From contig NZ_JNWK01000010.1 of assembly GCF_000716445.1 (NCBI RefSeq), positions 124,001 through 188,000 on the forward strand: a stretch of 64,000 nucleotides of DNA. Direction: 5' to 3'. The translations under genes and the position numbers were made by a program. Each line of letters opens with the position of its first letter. Position 1 is the first letter of the stretch. Below are positions 49,711 to 57,545 of this stretch, piece after piece. This DNA comes from Streptomyces wedmorensis (GTDB lineage Bacteria; Actinomycetota; Actinomycetes; Streptomycetales; Streptomycetaceae). The notes beneath the pieces are model-generated. The model searched no databases, was not told the origin of the DNA, and worked only from the letters and a program-made list of their open reading frames with translations.

Positions 49711-50988
49711 GTGGAGCCGAGTCCCCTCGCCTCGCCCGCACCCGCCCGACCGCTGAACGTGCCGCTGTTCGCGCTGGCGGGCGCCGTCACCGTCGCCAAC
49801 CTCTACTTCCCGCAGCCGCTGCTGGCCGCCGTCGCGCGCGGCCTGGAGGTCTCGCAGCGGACGGCGGGGCTGATCGCCCCGGCCGCCCAGGTCGGGTACG
49901 CGCTCGGCCTCCTGCTGCTGGTCCCCCTGGCCGACACCGCGCGGCTGCGGCGCCTCACCTCCGTGCTGCTCGCCCTGACCAGTGCCGCCCTGCTCGTCGC
50001 CGCGGCGGCGCCCGACGTGGTCACCCTCGCCGTCGCGACGCTCGCGCTCTCCACCACGACGGTCCTCCCGCAGGTCCTCACCCCGGTGGCGGCGGTGCTG
50101 GCCGGTCCGCGGCGACGGGGCCGGGTCGTGGGCCTGATCGGTCTCGGCCTGACGCTCGGCTCGACGCTCTCCCGCACGGTCTCGGGTGCCGTGGCCGACG
50201 CCAGCGGCAGCTGGCGGGCGGCCTATGTCGTCGCCGCGGCGGCGACGGCGGCCCTGCTTCTCGTGCTGCCGCGCCGGCTGCCCGAGCGGCTGGGGTCGCG
50301 GAGCGGTGCGTCGTACGCCGGGCTTCTGGCCGGACTGCCCCGGCTCCTCGTCACCCATCGGGAGCTGCGGGTCTCGGCCGCGCTCGGAGTGTGCGCCTTC
50401 GCCGCGTTCAGCGTCTTCTGGGCCGTCCTCGCCTTCCATCTGGCGGCACCTCCGCTCGGTTACGGGCCGGGGGTGGCCGGTCTCTTCGGGCTGCTGACGC
50501 TCCCCGCGGCGCTCCTCTCGGCGACGGCGGGACCGCTCGCCGACCGTTACGGGCCGGGGGCGGTCAACGCCGGCGGTCTCGTCTGCGCGGGGCTGGGGCT
50601 CGGGGTGGCGGCCCTCGCTCCCGTCTCCCCCGTGGCGCTGGCGGCCGGGGCGAATCTGCTGGTGGTAGGGGTCAGCTCGTCCCAGGTGGCCGCGCAAGCC
50701 GGGATCTTCGCGATCGGGCAGGCGGTGGCGGCCCGGGTCAACACGGTCTTCATGCTGGCCACCTTCGGTGGTGGCGCGCTCGGCTCCCTGGTCGGCTCCT
50801 GGTTGTACGCGGTCCACGGCTGGACGGCCGCGCTGCTCGCCGCCGGGGCGTGCGTCGCCGCCGGGCTCCTGACGGTCGCCGTGTCGGCCCGAGCGGCGGC
50901 CCCGAGTTGCGTCCCGCACGCCAACCGGGAGGCTGGAGTCATCCGTCCGCACGCCTCGCCGGAGAGAACCCCGCAGGGAGAGACATGA
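49711..50988 (+). CDS. MFS transporter (12-helix, YnfM/arabinose-efflux type)
   Basis: 425 residues, about 12 membrane helices, beginning at P-L-F-A-L-A-G-A-V-T-V-A-N-L-Y-F-P-Q-P-L-L. This N-Y/L-Y-x-x-Q-P-L motif is typical of YnfM-like efflux proteins. V-P-L-A-D-T-A-R-L-R-R-L is loop 2-3; S-A-T-A-G-P-L-A-D-R-Y-G-P is the repeat in the second half. The GTG start at 49711 follows AGAGAG. It is translationally coupled (ATGA) to a cupin gene and divergent from the LysR regulator. The substrate is unknown. Confidence 0.88.
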   Translation: MEPSPLASPAPARPLNVPLFALAGAVTVANLYFPQPLLAAVARGLEVSQRTAGLIAPAAQVGYALGLLLLVPLADTARLRRLTSVLLALTSAALLVAAAAPDVVTLAVATLALSTTTVLPQVLTPVAAVLAGPRRRGRVVGLIGLGLTLGSTLSRTVSGAVADASGSWRAAYVVAAAATAALLLVLPRRLPERLGSRSGASYAGLLAGLPRLLVTHRELRVSAALGVCAFAAFSVFWAVLAFHLAAPPLGYGPGVAGLFGLLTLPAALLSATAGPLADRYGPGAVNAGGLVCAGLGLGVAALAPVSPVALAAGANLLVVGVSSSQVAAQAGIFAIGQAVAARVNTVFMLATFGGGALGSLVGSWLYAVHGWTAALLAAGACVAAGLLTVAVSARAAAPSCVPHANREAGVIRPHASPERTPQGET

Positions 50989-51305
50989 CGCTTGACCTCA
51001 CCGCGCTCGCCGACGAGCACCTGGCCGCGGCGCGTACGGCTCCACACGGGCGCAGCGCCCATCTGGTGATGCACGACGGGGTGCTCCGGCAGACCGTCAT
51101 CGCCCTGACGTCCGGCACGTCCCTCGACGAGCACAACGCGCCGCCCGCGGCGAGCCTCCAGGTGCTGCGCGGCCGCGTGGACCTGACGGCCGCCGGCTGG
51201 ACGGAGGCGCTGTCGGCGGGCACGCTGCGCATGATCCCGAAGGAGCGGCACGGCTTGACCGCCCTGGAGGACTCGGTGGTACTCCTGACGGCCGTGAACG
51301 ACTGA
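50985..51305 (+). CDS. Small cupin-domain protein
   Basis: 106 residues. The conserved barrel shows L-T-S-G-T-S-L-D-E-H-N-A-P-P-A-A-S-L-Q-V-L-R-G-R-V (about residues 42-66) and L-R-M-I-P-K-E-R-H-G-L-T-A-L-E-D-S-V-V-L-L-T. The first H and the H of R-H-G fit the two cupin motifs, though one usual His is replaced by Asn, so metal binding may be weak. Its start overlaps the MFS stop, so it is the second gene of that unit. It may sense or detoxify the exporter's substrate, which is speculation. Confidence 0.83.
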   Translation: MTLDLTALADEHLAAARTAPHGRSAHLVMHDGVLRQTVIALTSGTSLDEHNAPPAASLQVLRGRVDLTAAGWTEALSAGTLRMIPKERHGLTALEDSVVLLTAVND

Positions 51306-51384
51306 CGGCCTTCGACGACCGACGTACGCGACGAGCTCCTCGTACCGACCGGATGGCCGACCGGTGCGAGGGGCTCGCCGCGTC

Positions 51385-52305
51385 TCACCGCGCGGCGGTC
51401 ACCAGGACCAGCGGCACGCCGCCACAGGGCACCAGACGGAGGCCGCCGGCGTGGTGTTCGGCCTGCGGCCCGTCGAGGACGGCGGCGAAGTCCGGTCCCT
51501 TGGTGAGGGATCCGGCGAGGTGGGCCGGGTCGGTGGAGGCGGCGACCCGGCCCCGGGCGTTGACCAGCCGGGCCGGGACGGGGAGGCGCAGGAGTGCGGG
51601 CAGGACGGCTGTCTCGAAGTGGCGCAGGTACACGTCCGCGGCGGCCACGCCCACGAACCGGCCGGCGAGCGCGACGGGCGCGGAGAGGGTCAGGCCGTAC
51701 TCGTCCGAGCAGAGGTAGTCGACGTACGGTCCGGCGACGGCCCGCCGGCCGGTCTCGCGCGGCAGGGTGTACCAGTCCCAGTGGGTGTAGTCGGAGTATG
51801 CGGAGTGCTCCGGGTCCAGGTCGAGGAGGAGCGGGCGTACGGCTCCGCCGGGTCCGCGCTGCCACCATTCGAGGCAGCCCGGGACGTCGGCGAGGAGGCC
51901 GGGCGCGGCGACGAAGCCCACGCCGGAGACGAGCGGGAGGGCGGCGAGGCGGGCGCGCAGACCGGGGCGCAGGGCCGCCAGGTCGGCGGCGACGGGCGCG
52001 CGGTCCGCCTCCGACACGTCCGCGAGGAGTGCGCTCGTGTCGGCGCCGGTCTCGGCGACGGCGGTGAAGACCTGTTCGAGCGTGTCCCGGACCCGGCGCA
52101 CGACCTCGGCGACGGGGCCCGCGTCCGGCGCGGCGGCCCCGTCGTGCGCGTGCCCGGCTGTCATGGGTACGGCCTTGCCGGTGCCGGGGTGTGCGGCCGG
52201 TGTCTGGGCGACGACGGCCCTGGCGGGCCCGGCCGTCCCGTTCCCGCCGCGCGTGGTGTCAGTGGTGGCCCCTGCGGGCCCCGCGAGCCCGGTGCTCCTG
52301 GCCAT
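51385..52305 (-). CDS. Cytoplasmic Cache-domain protein of a polyamine-type transporter locus
   Basis: 306 residues. A 60-residue Ala/Gly/Thr-rich N-terminus without signal or membrane helix precedes a helix (residues 65-95) and a Cache/PDC-type sensor fold: V-S-G-V-G-F-V-A-A-P, Y-T-H-W-D-W-Y-T-L-P-R, A-G-P-Y-V-D-Y-L-C-S-D-E-Y-G-L-T-L-S-A-P-V and F-V-G-V-A-A-A-D-V-Y-L. Cache folds normally bind amines and amino acids outside the cell; here the domain should be in the cytoplasm. GAGGAGG before ATG 52305 supports the start. It overlaps the FadR/GntR gene by 47 bases and probably informs that regulator or the transporter. Confidence 0.72.
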   Translation of the reverse strand: MARSTGLAGPAGATTDTTRGGNGTAGPARAVVAQTPAAHPGTGKAVPMTAGHAHDGAAAPDAGPVAEVVRRVRDTLEQVFTAVAETGADTSALLADVSEADRAPVAADLAALRPGLRARLAALPLVSGVGFVAAPGLLADVPGCLEWWQRGPGGAVRPLLLDLDPEHSAYSDYTHWDWYTLPRETGRRAVAGPYVDYLCSDEYGLTLSAPVALAGRFVGVAAADVYLRHFETAVLPALLRLPVPARLVNARGRVAASTDPAHLAGSLTKGPDFAAVLDGPQAEHHAGGLRLVPCGGVPLVLVTAAR

Positions 52306-53110
52306 GCGTGTCCTCCTCGGACCGAGGCTCGGCTGCGCGGCCGGGGGTGGCGAGGCGCAGCGCGATCAGCCGCTCCACCGACTCCCGTACGCATGTCTCG
52401 GCGAGCGTTCTGGCCCGCTCGTCGGCCTCATCCTGCACGGCGGAGATCACGGCGCGGTGACGATCCGACAGAACGGCGAGATGCGAGGGGTCGTCGAGGA
52501 CGAGACAGAGCAGGGCGCCCAGGTCCGTCTGGAGGGCGATCTCCTCGCGGGTGAGGCGCGCGGACTGCGCGGCGGCGGCGAGTTCGACGTGGAAGCGGCC
52601 GTAGAGCCTGCCGCGGGTGGCCGGGTCGGTGGCGGCGGTCAGCTCGTCGACCGTACGGGTGAGGGGGCGGAGGTCGCCGGGCTGGGTGCGGCGGGCCGCG
52701 AGCAGGGCGGCGGTGCCGGAGACGGCGGCCCAGTGGTCGCCGAGGTCGCGCAGCTCCTCGGTGGACCAGTCGGCGAGGCGGGCGCGCAGCCGGTCCTCGG
52801 GAGGGCTGTCGGGCAGGGTGACGAAGCTGCCGCCGCCGCGCCCGCGGCGGGTGGTGACGAGCCCCTGCTGCCGCAGGGCCATGAGCGCTTCGCGCAGGGT
52901 CACGGTGGAGACGCCGAGCTGTCCGGCGAGTTCGGTCTCGCCCGGCAGCTGCTCCCCGTCGGCGAGGAGCCCGAGTTCGATGGCGTCGGCGATGCGGCGG
53001 ACGACGGTGTCCACGCGCGCGCGGGTGTCGACGGGGGTGAAGGCGGCCTTGCGGGCGGTACCCGCCCCGGGCGCGCGGTCTCCGCCGTCCGGCCTGCCGT
53101 TCGGTCTCAC
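52259..53110 (-). CDS. FadR-type GntR transcriptional regulator
   Basis: 283 residues. The winged helix G-E-Q-L-P-G-E-T-E-L-A-G-Q-L-G-V-S-T-V-T-L-R-E-A-L-M-A-L-R-Q-Q-G-L-V-T-T-R-R-G-R-G-G-G (about residues 52-94) is classic GntR. The all-helical FCD effector domain follows, with a C-terminal S-V-E-R-L-I-A-L-R. GTG start behind AGGTGG. The tail overlaps the Cache gene by 47 bases, so the two are cotranscribed. It is divergent from the ABC transporter and probably represses it until a polyamine-like ligand binds, perhaps via the Cache protein. Confidence 0.88.
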   Translation of the reverse strand: MRPNGRPDGGDRAPGAGTARKAAFTPVDTRARVDTVVRRIADAIELGLLADGEQLPGETELAGQLGVSTVTLREALMALRQQGLVTTRRGRGGGSFVTLPDSPPEDRLRARLADWSTEELRDLGDHWAAVSGTAALLAARRTQPGDLRPLTRTVDELTAATDPATRGRLYGRFHVELAAAAQSARLTREEIALQTDLGALLCLVLDDPSHLAVLSDRHRAVISAVQDEADERARTLAETCVRESVERLIALRLATPGRAAEPRSEEDTHGQEHRARGARRGHH

Positions 53111-53150
53111 GGTTAACCACCTCGCGCGTCGAGCTTGAGCGTTGACTCAG

Positions 53151-53165
53151 CCTTTACCTTAAAGG
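53151..53165. promoter_or_regulatory. Candidate GntR operator
   Basis: CCTTTA-CCT-TAAAGG is a perfect 6-bp-arm palindrome in an AT-rich patch, midway in the gap between the divergent gntR and ABC transporter genes. It lies 41 bases upstream of the regulator's start. Confidence 0.5.
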
Positions 53166-53247
53166 GGTCTTGAGATTTGAACTATGACTTCATATGTTTA
53201 CGGCCACGCCCGAGCAACGCTCCACCGCACCAGAAAGGTTCCCGCCC

Positions 53248-54285
53248 ATGGAGGGAATGGCGATCCGGCTGACGGGACTGCGCAAGGCCTACGGCCGGAC
53301 CGAGGCCGTGGCAGGTGTGGACCTGGAGATAGCCGACGGCGAGTTCTTCTCGATGCTCGGCCCGTCCGGCTCCGGGAAGACGACCGTGCTCCGGATGATC
53401 GCCGGCTTCGAGACCCCCAGCGGGGGCACCGTCGAGCTGGCCGGCCGGGACGTCACCCGCCTCGCGCCCTTCGAGCGGGACGTGCACACCGTCTTCCAGG
53501 ACTACGCGCTCTTCCCGCACATGACGGTCGAACAGAACGTCGCCTACGGCCTCAAGGTGCGCGGAGTGCCCCGCGCCGAGCGCCTCGTACGGGCCCGCGC
53601 CTTCCTCACCCGGGTCGGGCTCGACGGACTCGGCAGGCGACGGCCCGCCGAACTCTCCGGCGGCCAGCGCCAGCGCGTCGCCCTGGCCCGTGCGCTCGTC
53701 GGCCGCCCCCGGGTGCTGCTGCTCGACGAACCGCTCGGCGCGCTCGACCTCAAGCTCCGCGAGCGGATGCAGGTCGAGCTCAAGGAGATCCAGCGCGAGG
53801 TCGGCATCACCTTCGTGTTCGTCACCCACGACCAGGAGGAGGCCCTGACCATGAGCGACCGGATCGCGGTCTTCCACCAGGGCCGGATCGAGCAGGTCGG
53901 CACCCCCGCCGAGATCTACGAACGCCCCGGGAGCCCGTTCGTCGCCGGTTTCGTCGGCACCTCCAACCTGCTCAGCGGTGACACCGCCCGACAGGTGGTC
54001 GGGACACCGGGCACGTACAGCATCCGGCCGGAGAAGATCCGGATCGTCCGCGACCCCGCCGCACCCGCCGCGTCCGGCCTGGCCACCGCCGCCGGCACGG
54101 TCGCGGAGGTCGTCTACCTCGGCGACTCGACCCGCTTCCTGGTCGACCTCGACACCGGCGGCCGGCTCACCGCCGTCCAGCAGAACCTGGAGACCTCCTC
54201 GGCCGACCTCGCGGGCTTCCGCGGCGCCCGCGTCGCCCTCCGCTGGCACCCGAGCCACGCCGTACGCGTCCCCGAGACGACGTAG
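53248..54285 (+). CDS. Polyamine-type ABC transporter ATP-binding protein (PotA-like)
   Basis: 345 residues: Walker A G-P-S-G-S-G-K-T-T (about 40-48), Q-loop F-Q-D-Y-A-L-F-P-H-M-T, signature L-S-G-G-Q-R-Q-R-V-A-L-A-R-A-L, Walker B V-L-L-L-D-E-P-L-G-A-L-D and H-loop V-T-H-D-Q-E-E-A-L-T-M-S-D-R. The C-terminal 90 residues are the TOBE regulatory domain (S-I-R-P-E-K-I-R). This is the MalK/PotA class driving import of spermidine/putrescine-like substrates. ATG 53248 is preceded by AAAGG; an ATG at 53194 is an alternative. It heads a four-gene unit. Confidence 0.93.
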   Translation: MEGMAIRLTGLRKAYGRTEAVAGVDLEIADGEFFSMLGPSGSGKTTVLRMIAGFETPSGGTVELAGRDVTRLAPFERDVHTVFQDYALFPHMTVEQNVAYGLKVRGVPRAERLVRARAFLTRVGLDGLGRRRPAELSGGQRQRVALARALVGRPRVLLLDEPLGALDLKLRERMQVELKEIQREVGITFVFVTHDQEEALTMSDRIAVFHQGRIEQVGTPAEIYERPGSPFVAGFVGTSNLLSGDTARQVVGTPGTYSIRPEKIRIVRDPAAPAASGLATAAGTVAEVVYLGDSTRFLVDLDTGGRLTAVQQNLETSSADLAGFRGARVALRWHPSHAVRVPETT

Positions 54286-54366
54286 CCGCACCCCCTTCTC
54301 CCGGGCCCCACGCAAGCCGACACCCCCCTCCCCAGGACCCCGTCCCCTCACACAACGGAGAACCAC

Positions 54367-55566
54367 GTGCGCCCGCACCACTCCCTCCTGACCGCAGCCG
54401 CCGTCTCGGGGCTGCTCCTCGTCACCGCCTGCGGATCGGCGGACCCGGCCGGTTCCGGCAGGCCGGGCGGCCTCAACACGCCGGACCTGAAGGCGCCCAC
54501 GGCACTCGGCGAGGCCGAGGGCGAGGTCAACCTCATCGCCTGGGCCGGGTACGTCGAGGACGGCTCCAACGACCCCAAGACCGACTGGGTCACCGCCTTC
54601 GAGAAGCAGACCGGCTGTCAGGTGAACGCCAAGACCGCCGCGACCTCCGACGAGATGGTCTCGCTGATGAAGACCGGCGCGTACGACGCCGTCTCCGCGT
54701 CCGGCGACGCCTCGCTGCGGCTCATCGCCTCGGGCGACGCGGCTCCCGTGAACACCGCGCTCGTACCGAACTACGCCGACGTCTTCGCCGGGCTCAAGAA
54801 CAAGGACTGGAACTCCGTCAAGGGCGTCGCCTACGGCATCCCGCACGGCCGCGGCGCCAACCTCCTCATGTACGACACGGAGAAGGTCAAGCCCGCCCCC
54901 GACTCCTGGTCCGCCGTCTTCGACGAGGCCTCGGCGCACTCCGGGAAGGTCACGGCCTACGACTCCCCCATCTACCTCGCGGACGCCGCCCTGTACCTCA
55001 AGGCCACCAAGCCGGAGCTGGGCATCCAGAACCCGTACGCGCTCGACCAGAAGCAGTTCGACGCCTCGGTCTCCCTGCTCAAGGAGCAGAACAAGCACAT
55101 CGGCGAGTACTGGAGCGACTACCTCAAGGAGATCTCCGCCTTCAAGAGCGGCGACTCCGTCGTCGGCACCAGCTGGCAGGTCATCGCCAACCTCGCCGAA
55201 GCCGAGGGTGCGAAGACCGCGGCGGTGCTGCCGAAGGAGGGCTCCACCGGCTGGTCCGACACCTGGATGGTCTCGGCCAAGGCGAAACACCCCACCTGCG
55301 CCTACAAGTGGCTGGACTGGATCGTGTCCCCGAAGACCAACGCCCAGGTCGCCGAGTACTTCGGCGAGGCGCCGGCCAACGCGAAGTCCTGCGCCGAGAC
55401 CGCCGACAAGAACCACTGCGCCACCTTCCACGCCACCGACGAGGCCTACTGGAAGCAGGTGCACTTCTGGACCACGCCGATCGAGCAGTGCCTCGACGGA
55501 CGCACGGACGCGCGCTGCGTGCCGTACGCGAAGTGGGTCCAGGCCTGGAACGAGATCAAGGGCTGA
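54367..55566 (+). CDS. Polyamine-type ABC transporter substrate-binding lipoprotein (PotD-like)
   Basis: 399 residues. The signal M-R-P-H-H-S-L-L-T-A-A-A-V-S-G-L-L-L-V-T-A-C has a lipobox (L-V-T-A-C), so the protein is anchored to the outer face of the membrane. The mature part, V-N-L-I-A-W-A-G-Y-V-E-D, begins as in PotD/PotF. Y-G-I-P-H-G-R-G-A-N-L-L-M-Y and T-S-W-Q-V-I-A-N follow. Unusually it has four or more Cys residues in the C-terminal third (T-C-A-Y-K-W, S-C-A-E, H-C-A-T, Q-C-L-D, R-C-V-P), likely disulfide-bonded. The start is GTG; the operon position confirms the role. Confidence 0.93.
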   Translation: MRPHHSLLTAAAVSGLLLVTACGSADPAGSGRPGGLNTPDLKAPTALGEAEGEVNLIAWAGYVEDGSNDPKTDWVTAFEKQTGCQVNAKTAATSDEMVSLMKTGAYDAVSASGDASLRLIASGDAAPVNTALVPNYADVFAGLKNKDWNSVKGVAYGIPHGRGANLLMYDTEKVKPAPDSWSAVFDEASAHSGKVTAYDSPIYLADAALYLKATKPELGIQNPYALDQKQFDASVSLLKEQNKHIGEYWSDYLKEISAFKSGDSVVGTSWQVIANLAEAEGAKTAAVLPKEGSTGWSDTWMVSAKAKHPTCAYKWLDWIVSPKTNAQVAEYFGEAPANAKSCAETADKNHCATFHATDEAYWKQVHFWTTPIEQCLDGRTDARCVPYAKWVQAWNEIKG

Positions 55567-55576
55567 TCCGGGCGCC

Positions 55577-56506
55577 ATGACCACGCTCTCCCCCTCCCCG
55601 CAGGCCGCCGGTACCGGTGGCGCCGCCGGGCCGGACCGGCCTCCCGGTCCCGCCCGGCGGCTCGCCGGGCTCCTGCACCGCCGCCCGCGGCTGCGGCTCG
55701 CGGCCCTGCTCACGGCACCGCTGCTCTGGCTGGTCCTCGCCTACCTCGGGTCCCTCGCGGCGCTGTTCCTCTCCGCCTTCTGGACGACCGACAGCTTCAC
55801 GTCCGAGGTCGTACGGATCTGGTCCTCGCGGAACTTCGAGGAACTGGTCGGCTCCCCCGTCTACCGGACGGTCGCGCTGCGCACCGTCGGCGTCGCCCTC
55901 GCGGTGACCGGTCTGTGCGCCCTGATCGCCTTCCCGCTCGCGTTCTACACGGCGCGGGTGGCCCCTCCACGACGCCGGCCGCTGTTCGTGGTCGCCCTGC
56001 TGATGCCGCTGTGGGCGGGCTATCTCGTCAAGGTGTACGCGTGGCGGCTGATCCTGTCGGAGGGCGGACCGCTGGACTGGGCGCTGAGGCCGTTCGGCCT
56101 GAGCGGTCCGGGGTACGGGCTCACGGCCACGGTGCTCGTCCTGACGTACCTCTGGCTGCCGTACATGGCCCTGCCGATCCACACCGCGCTCGTCCAGCTC
56201 CCCGACAGCCTGCTGCACGCCTCGGCCGACCTCGGCGCGCGAGCGGGCCGCACCTTCGTCTCCGTCGTCCTGCCGATGGTGTGGCCCGCGGTGGCCGCCG
56301 GGTCCGTCTTCACCTTCTCGCTGAGCCTCGGCGACTACATCACGGTGCAGATCGTCGGCGGCAAGACCCAGCTGATCGGCAACCTCGTCTACTCCAACGT
56401 CACCCTCAACCTGCCGCTGGCCGCCGCGCTCGGCACCGTGCCGGTCGCCGTCATCGTGGTGTACCTGCTCGCGGTGCGGCGCTCCGGCGCGCTGCGCAGC
56501 CTGTGA
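55577..56506 (+). CDS. ABC transporter permease (PotB-like)
   Basis: 309 residues. The Pro/Gly-rich N-terminus is cytoplasmic. Six helices follow, beginning L-T-A-P-L-L-W-L-V-L-A-Y. The cytoplasmic EAA-type loop, A-S-A-D-L-G-A-R-A-G-R-T-F-V-S-V-V-L-P (about residues 214-232), contacts the ATPase. It is followed by G-S-V-F-T-F-S-L-S-L-G-D-Y-I-T-V-Q-I-V-G-G, typical of polyamine PotB. The ATG is 11 bases after the binding-protein stop. Confidence 0.92.
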   Translation: MTTLSPSPQAAGTGGAAGPDRPPGPARRLAGLLHRRPRLRLAALLTAPLLWLVLAYLGSLAALFLSAFWTTDSFTSEVVRIWSSRNFEELVGSPVYRTVALRTVGVALAVTGLCALIAFPLAFYTARVAPPRRRPLFVVALLMPLWAGYLVKVYAWRLILSEGGPLDWALRPFGLSGPGYGLTATVLVLTYLWLPYMALPIHTALVQLPDSLLHASADLGARAGRTFVSVVLPMVWPAVAAGSVFTFSLSLGDYITVQIVGGKTQLIGNLVYSNVTLNLPLAAALGTVPVAVIVVYLLAVRRSGALRSL

Positions 56507-56528
56507 CCGGCCGGAAGGACCGCGACCG

Positions 56529-57344
56529 ATGAACCTCTCCCGTCCCGCGCGGATCGCGCTGCGCACCGCGGCCGGCCTCGGCTTCGCGGCGATCTACCTG
56601 CCGCTGCTGCTCGTGCTGCTCGGCTCACTCAACCCCGACCGCTCGGCGAGCTGGCCGCCGCCGGGGCTCACCCTCGACTGGTGGGCGGCGGCCTGGGACA
56701 ACGAAGGGGCCCGCGCGGCCCTGTGGACGTCGGTGAAGGCGGGCCTCGCGGCGACTGCGGTGGCGCTGGTGCTCGGCACCCTCATCGCGTTCGCCGTGCA
56801 GCGCCACTCGTTCTTCGGGCGCGAGGCCGTCTCGTTCGCGGTGGTGCTGCCGATCGCGCTGCCCGGCATCGTCACGGGCATCGCCCTCAACTCGGCCTTC
56901 GGCACGGTCCTCGAACCCCTCGGCGTGGGCCTCGGGATGTTCACCGTGGTGGTCGGCCACGCGACCTTCTGCATCGTGGTCGTCTTCAACAACGTGGTGG
57001 CCCGGCTGCGCAGACTCCCCGGCTCGTACGAGGAGGCCGCCATGGACCTCGGCGCGCACACCTTCCGCACCTTCCGGGACGTCACGTTCCCGCTGCTGCG
57101 GTCGGCGCTCCTCGCGGGAGGTCTGCTGGCGTTCGCCCTCTCCTTCGACGAGATCGTGGTGACCACGTTCACCGCGGGGCCCGGGGTGCAGACCCTGCCC
57201 GTGTGGATCTTCAACAACATGACCCGCCCTCAGCAGGCCCCGGTGGTGAGCGTGGTCGCCGCGGCGCTCGTCCTGCTGTCGGTGGTGCCGATCTACGCGG
57301 CACAGCGGCTCTCCTCGGACACGACGGGCGGCGCTCGGGTCTGA
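56529..57344 (+). CDS. ABC transporter permease (PotC-like)
   Basis: 271 residues with six helices. F-A-A-I-Y-L-P-L-L-L-V-L-L-G-S-L-N opens helix 1; A-F-A-V-Q-R-H-S-F follows; the EAA loop is E-A-A-M-D-L-G-A-H-T-F-R-T-F-R-D-V-T-F-P (about residues 169-188). F-A-L-S-F-D-E-I-V-V-T-T-F-T-A-G is the classic PotC helix motif near residue 200. It forms the import pore with the preceding permease. The start is 23 bases after it, behind GGAAGGA. It closes the four-gene transporter unit; no clear terminator was seen. Confidence 0.92.
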   Translation: MNLSRPARIALRTAAGLGFAAIYLPLLLVLLGSLNPDRSASWPPPGLTLDWWAAAWDNEGARAALWTSVKAGLAATAVALVLGTLIAFAVQRHSFFGREAVSFAVVLPIALPGIVTGIALNSAFGTVLEPLGVGLGMFTVVVGHATFCIVVVFNNVVARLRRLPGSYEEAAMDLGAHTFRTFRDVTFPLLRSALLAGGLLAFALSFDEIVVTTFTAGPGVQTLPVWIFNNMTRPQQAPVVSVVAAALVLLSVVPIYAAQRLSSDTTGGARV

Positions 57345-57475
57345 CGGTCCGGCACCGGCGGCGAAGCCCCGCTCACCGCACCCCGCCGGTCCGCTGCGCG
57401 CCATCGCCGCCTCGCGGCTACCTTTACGAAATGCGTAGCTTGTGGGGTTTTCGGGGGTGGCGCGGACCGGCCGCC

Positions 57476-57545
57476 ACGGGGAGCGGGCGCGGGTTCCGTA
57501 CGGGGAGCGGGCGCGGGTTCGCCACGGGGAGCAGGCGCGTGTGGT
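57476..57545. repeat. 24-bp tandem repeat, three copies
   Basis: ACGGGGAGCRGGCGCG begins at 57476, 57500 and 57524, exactly 24 bases apart; the first two copies are nearly identical and the third is diverged and cut short. In one frame it would encode an eight-residue repeat (G-E-R-A-R-V-x-x). It runs into the remains of a ThrE-type gene. Confidence 0.8.
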
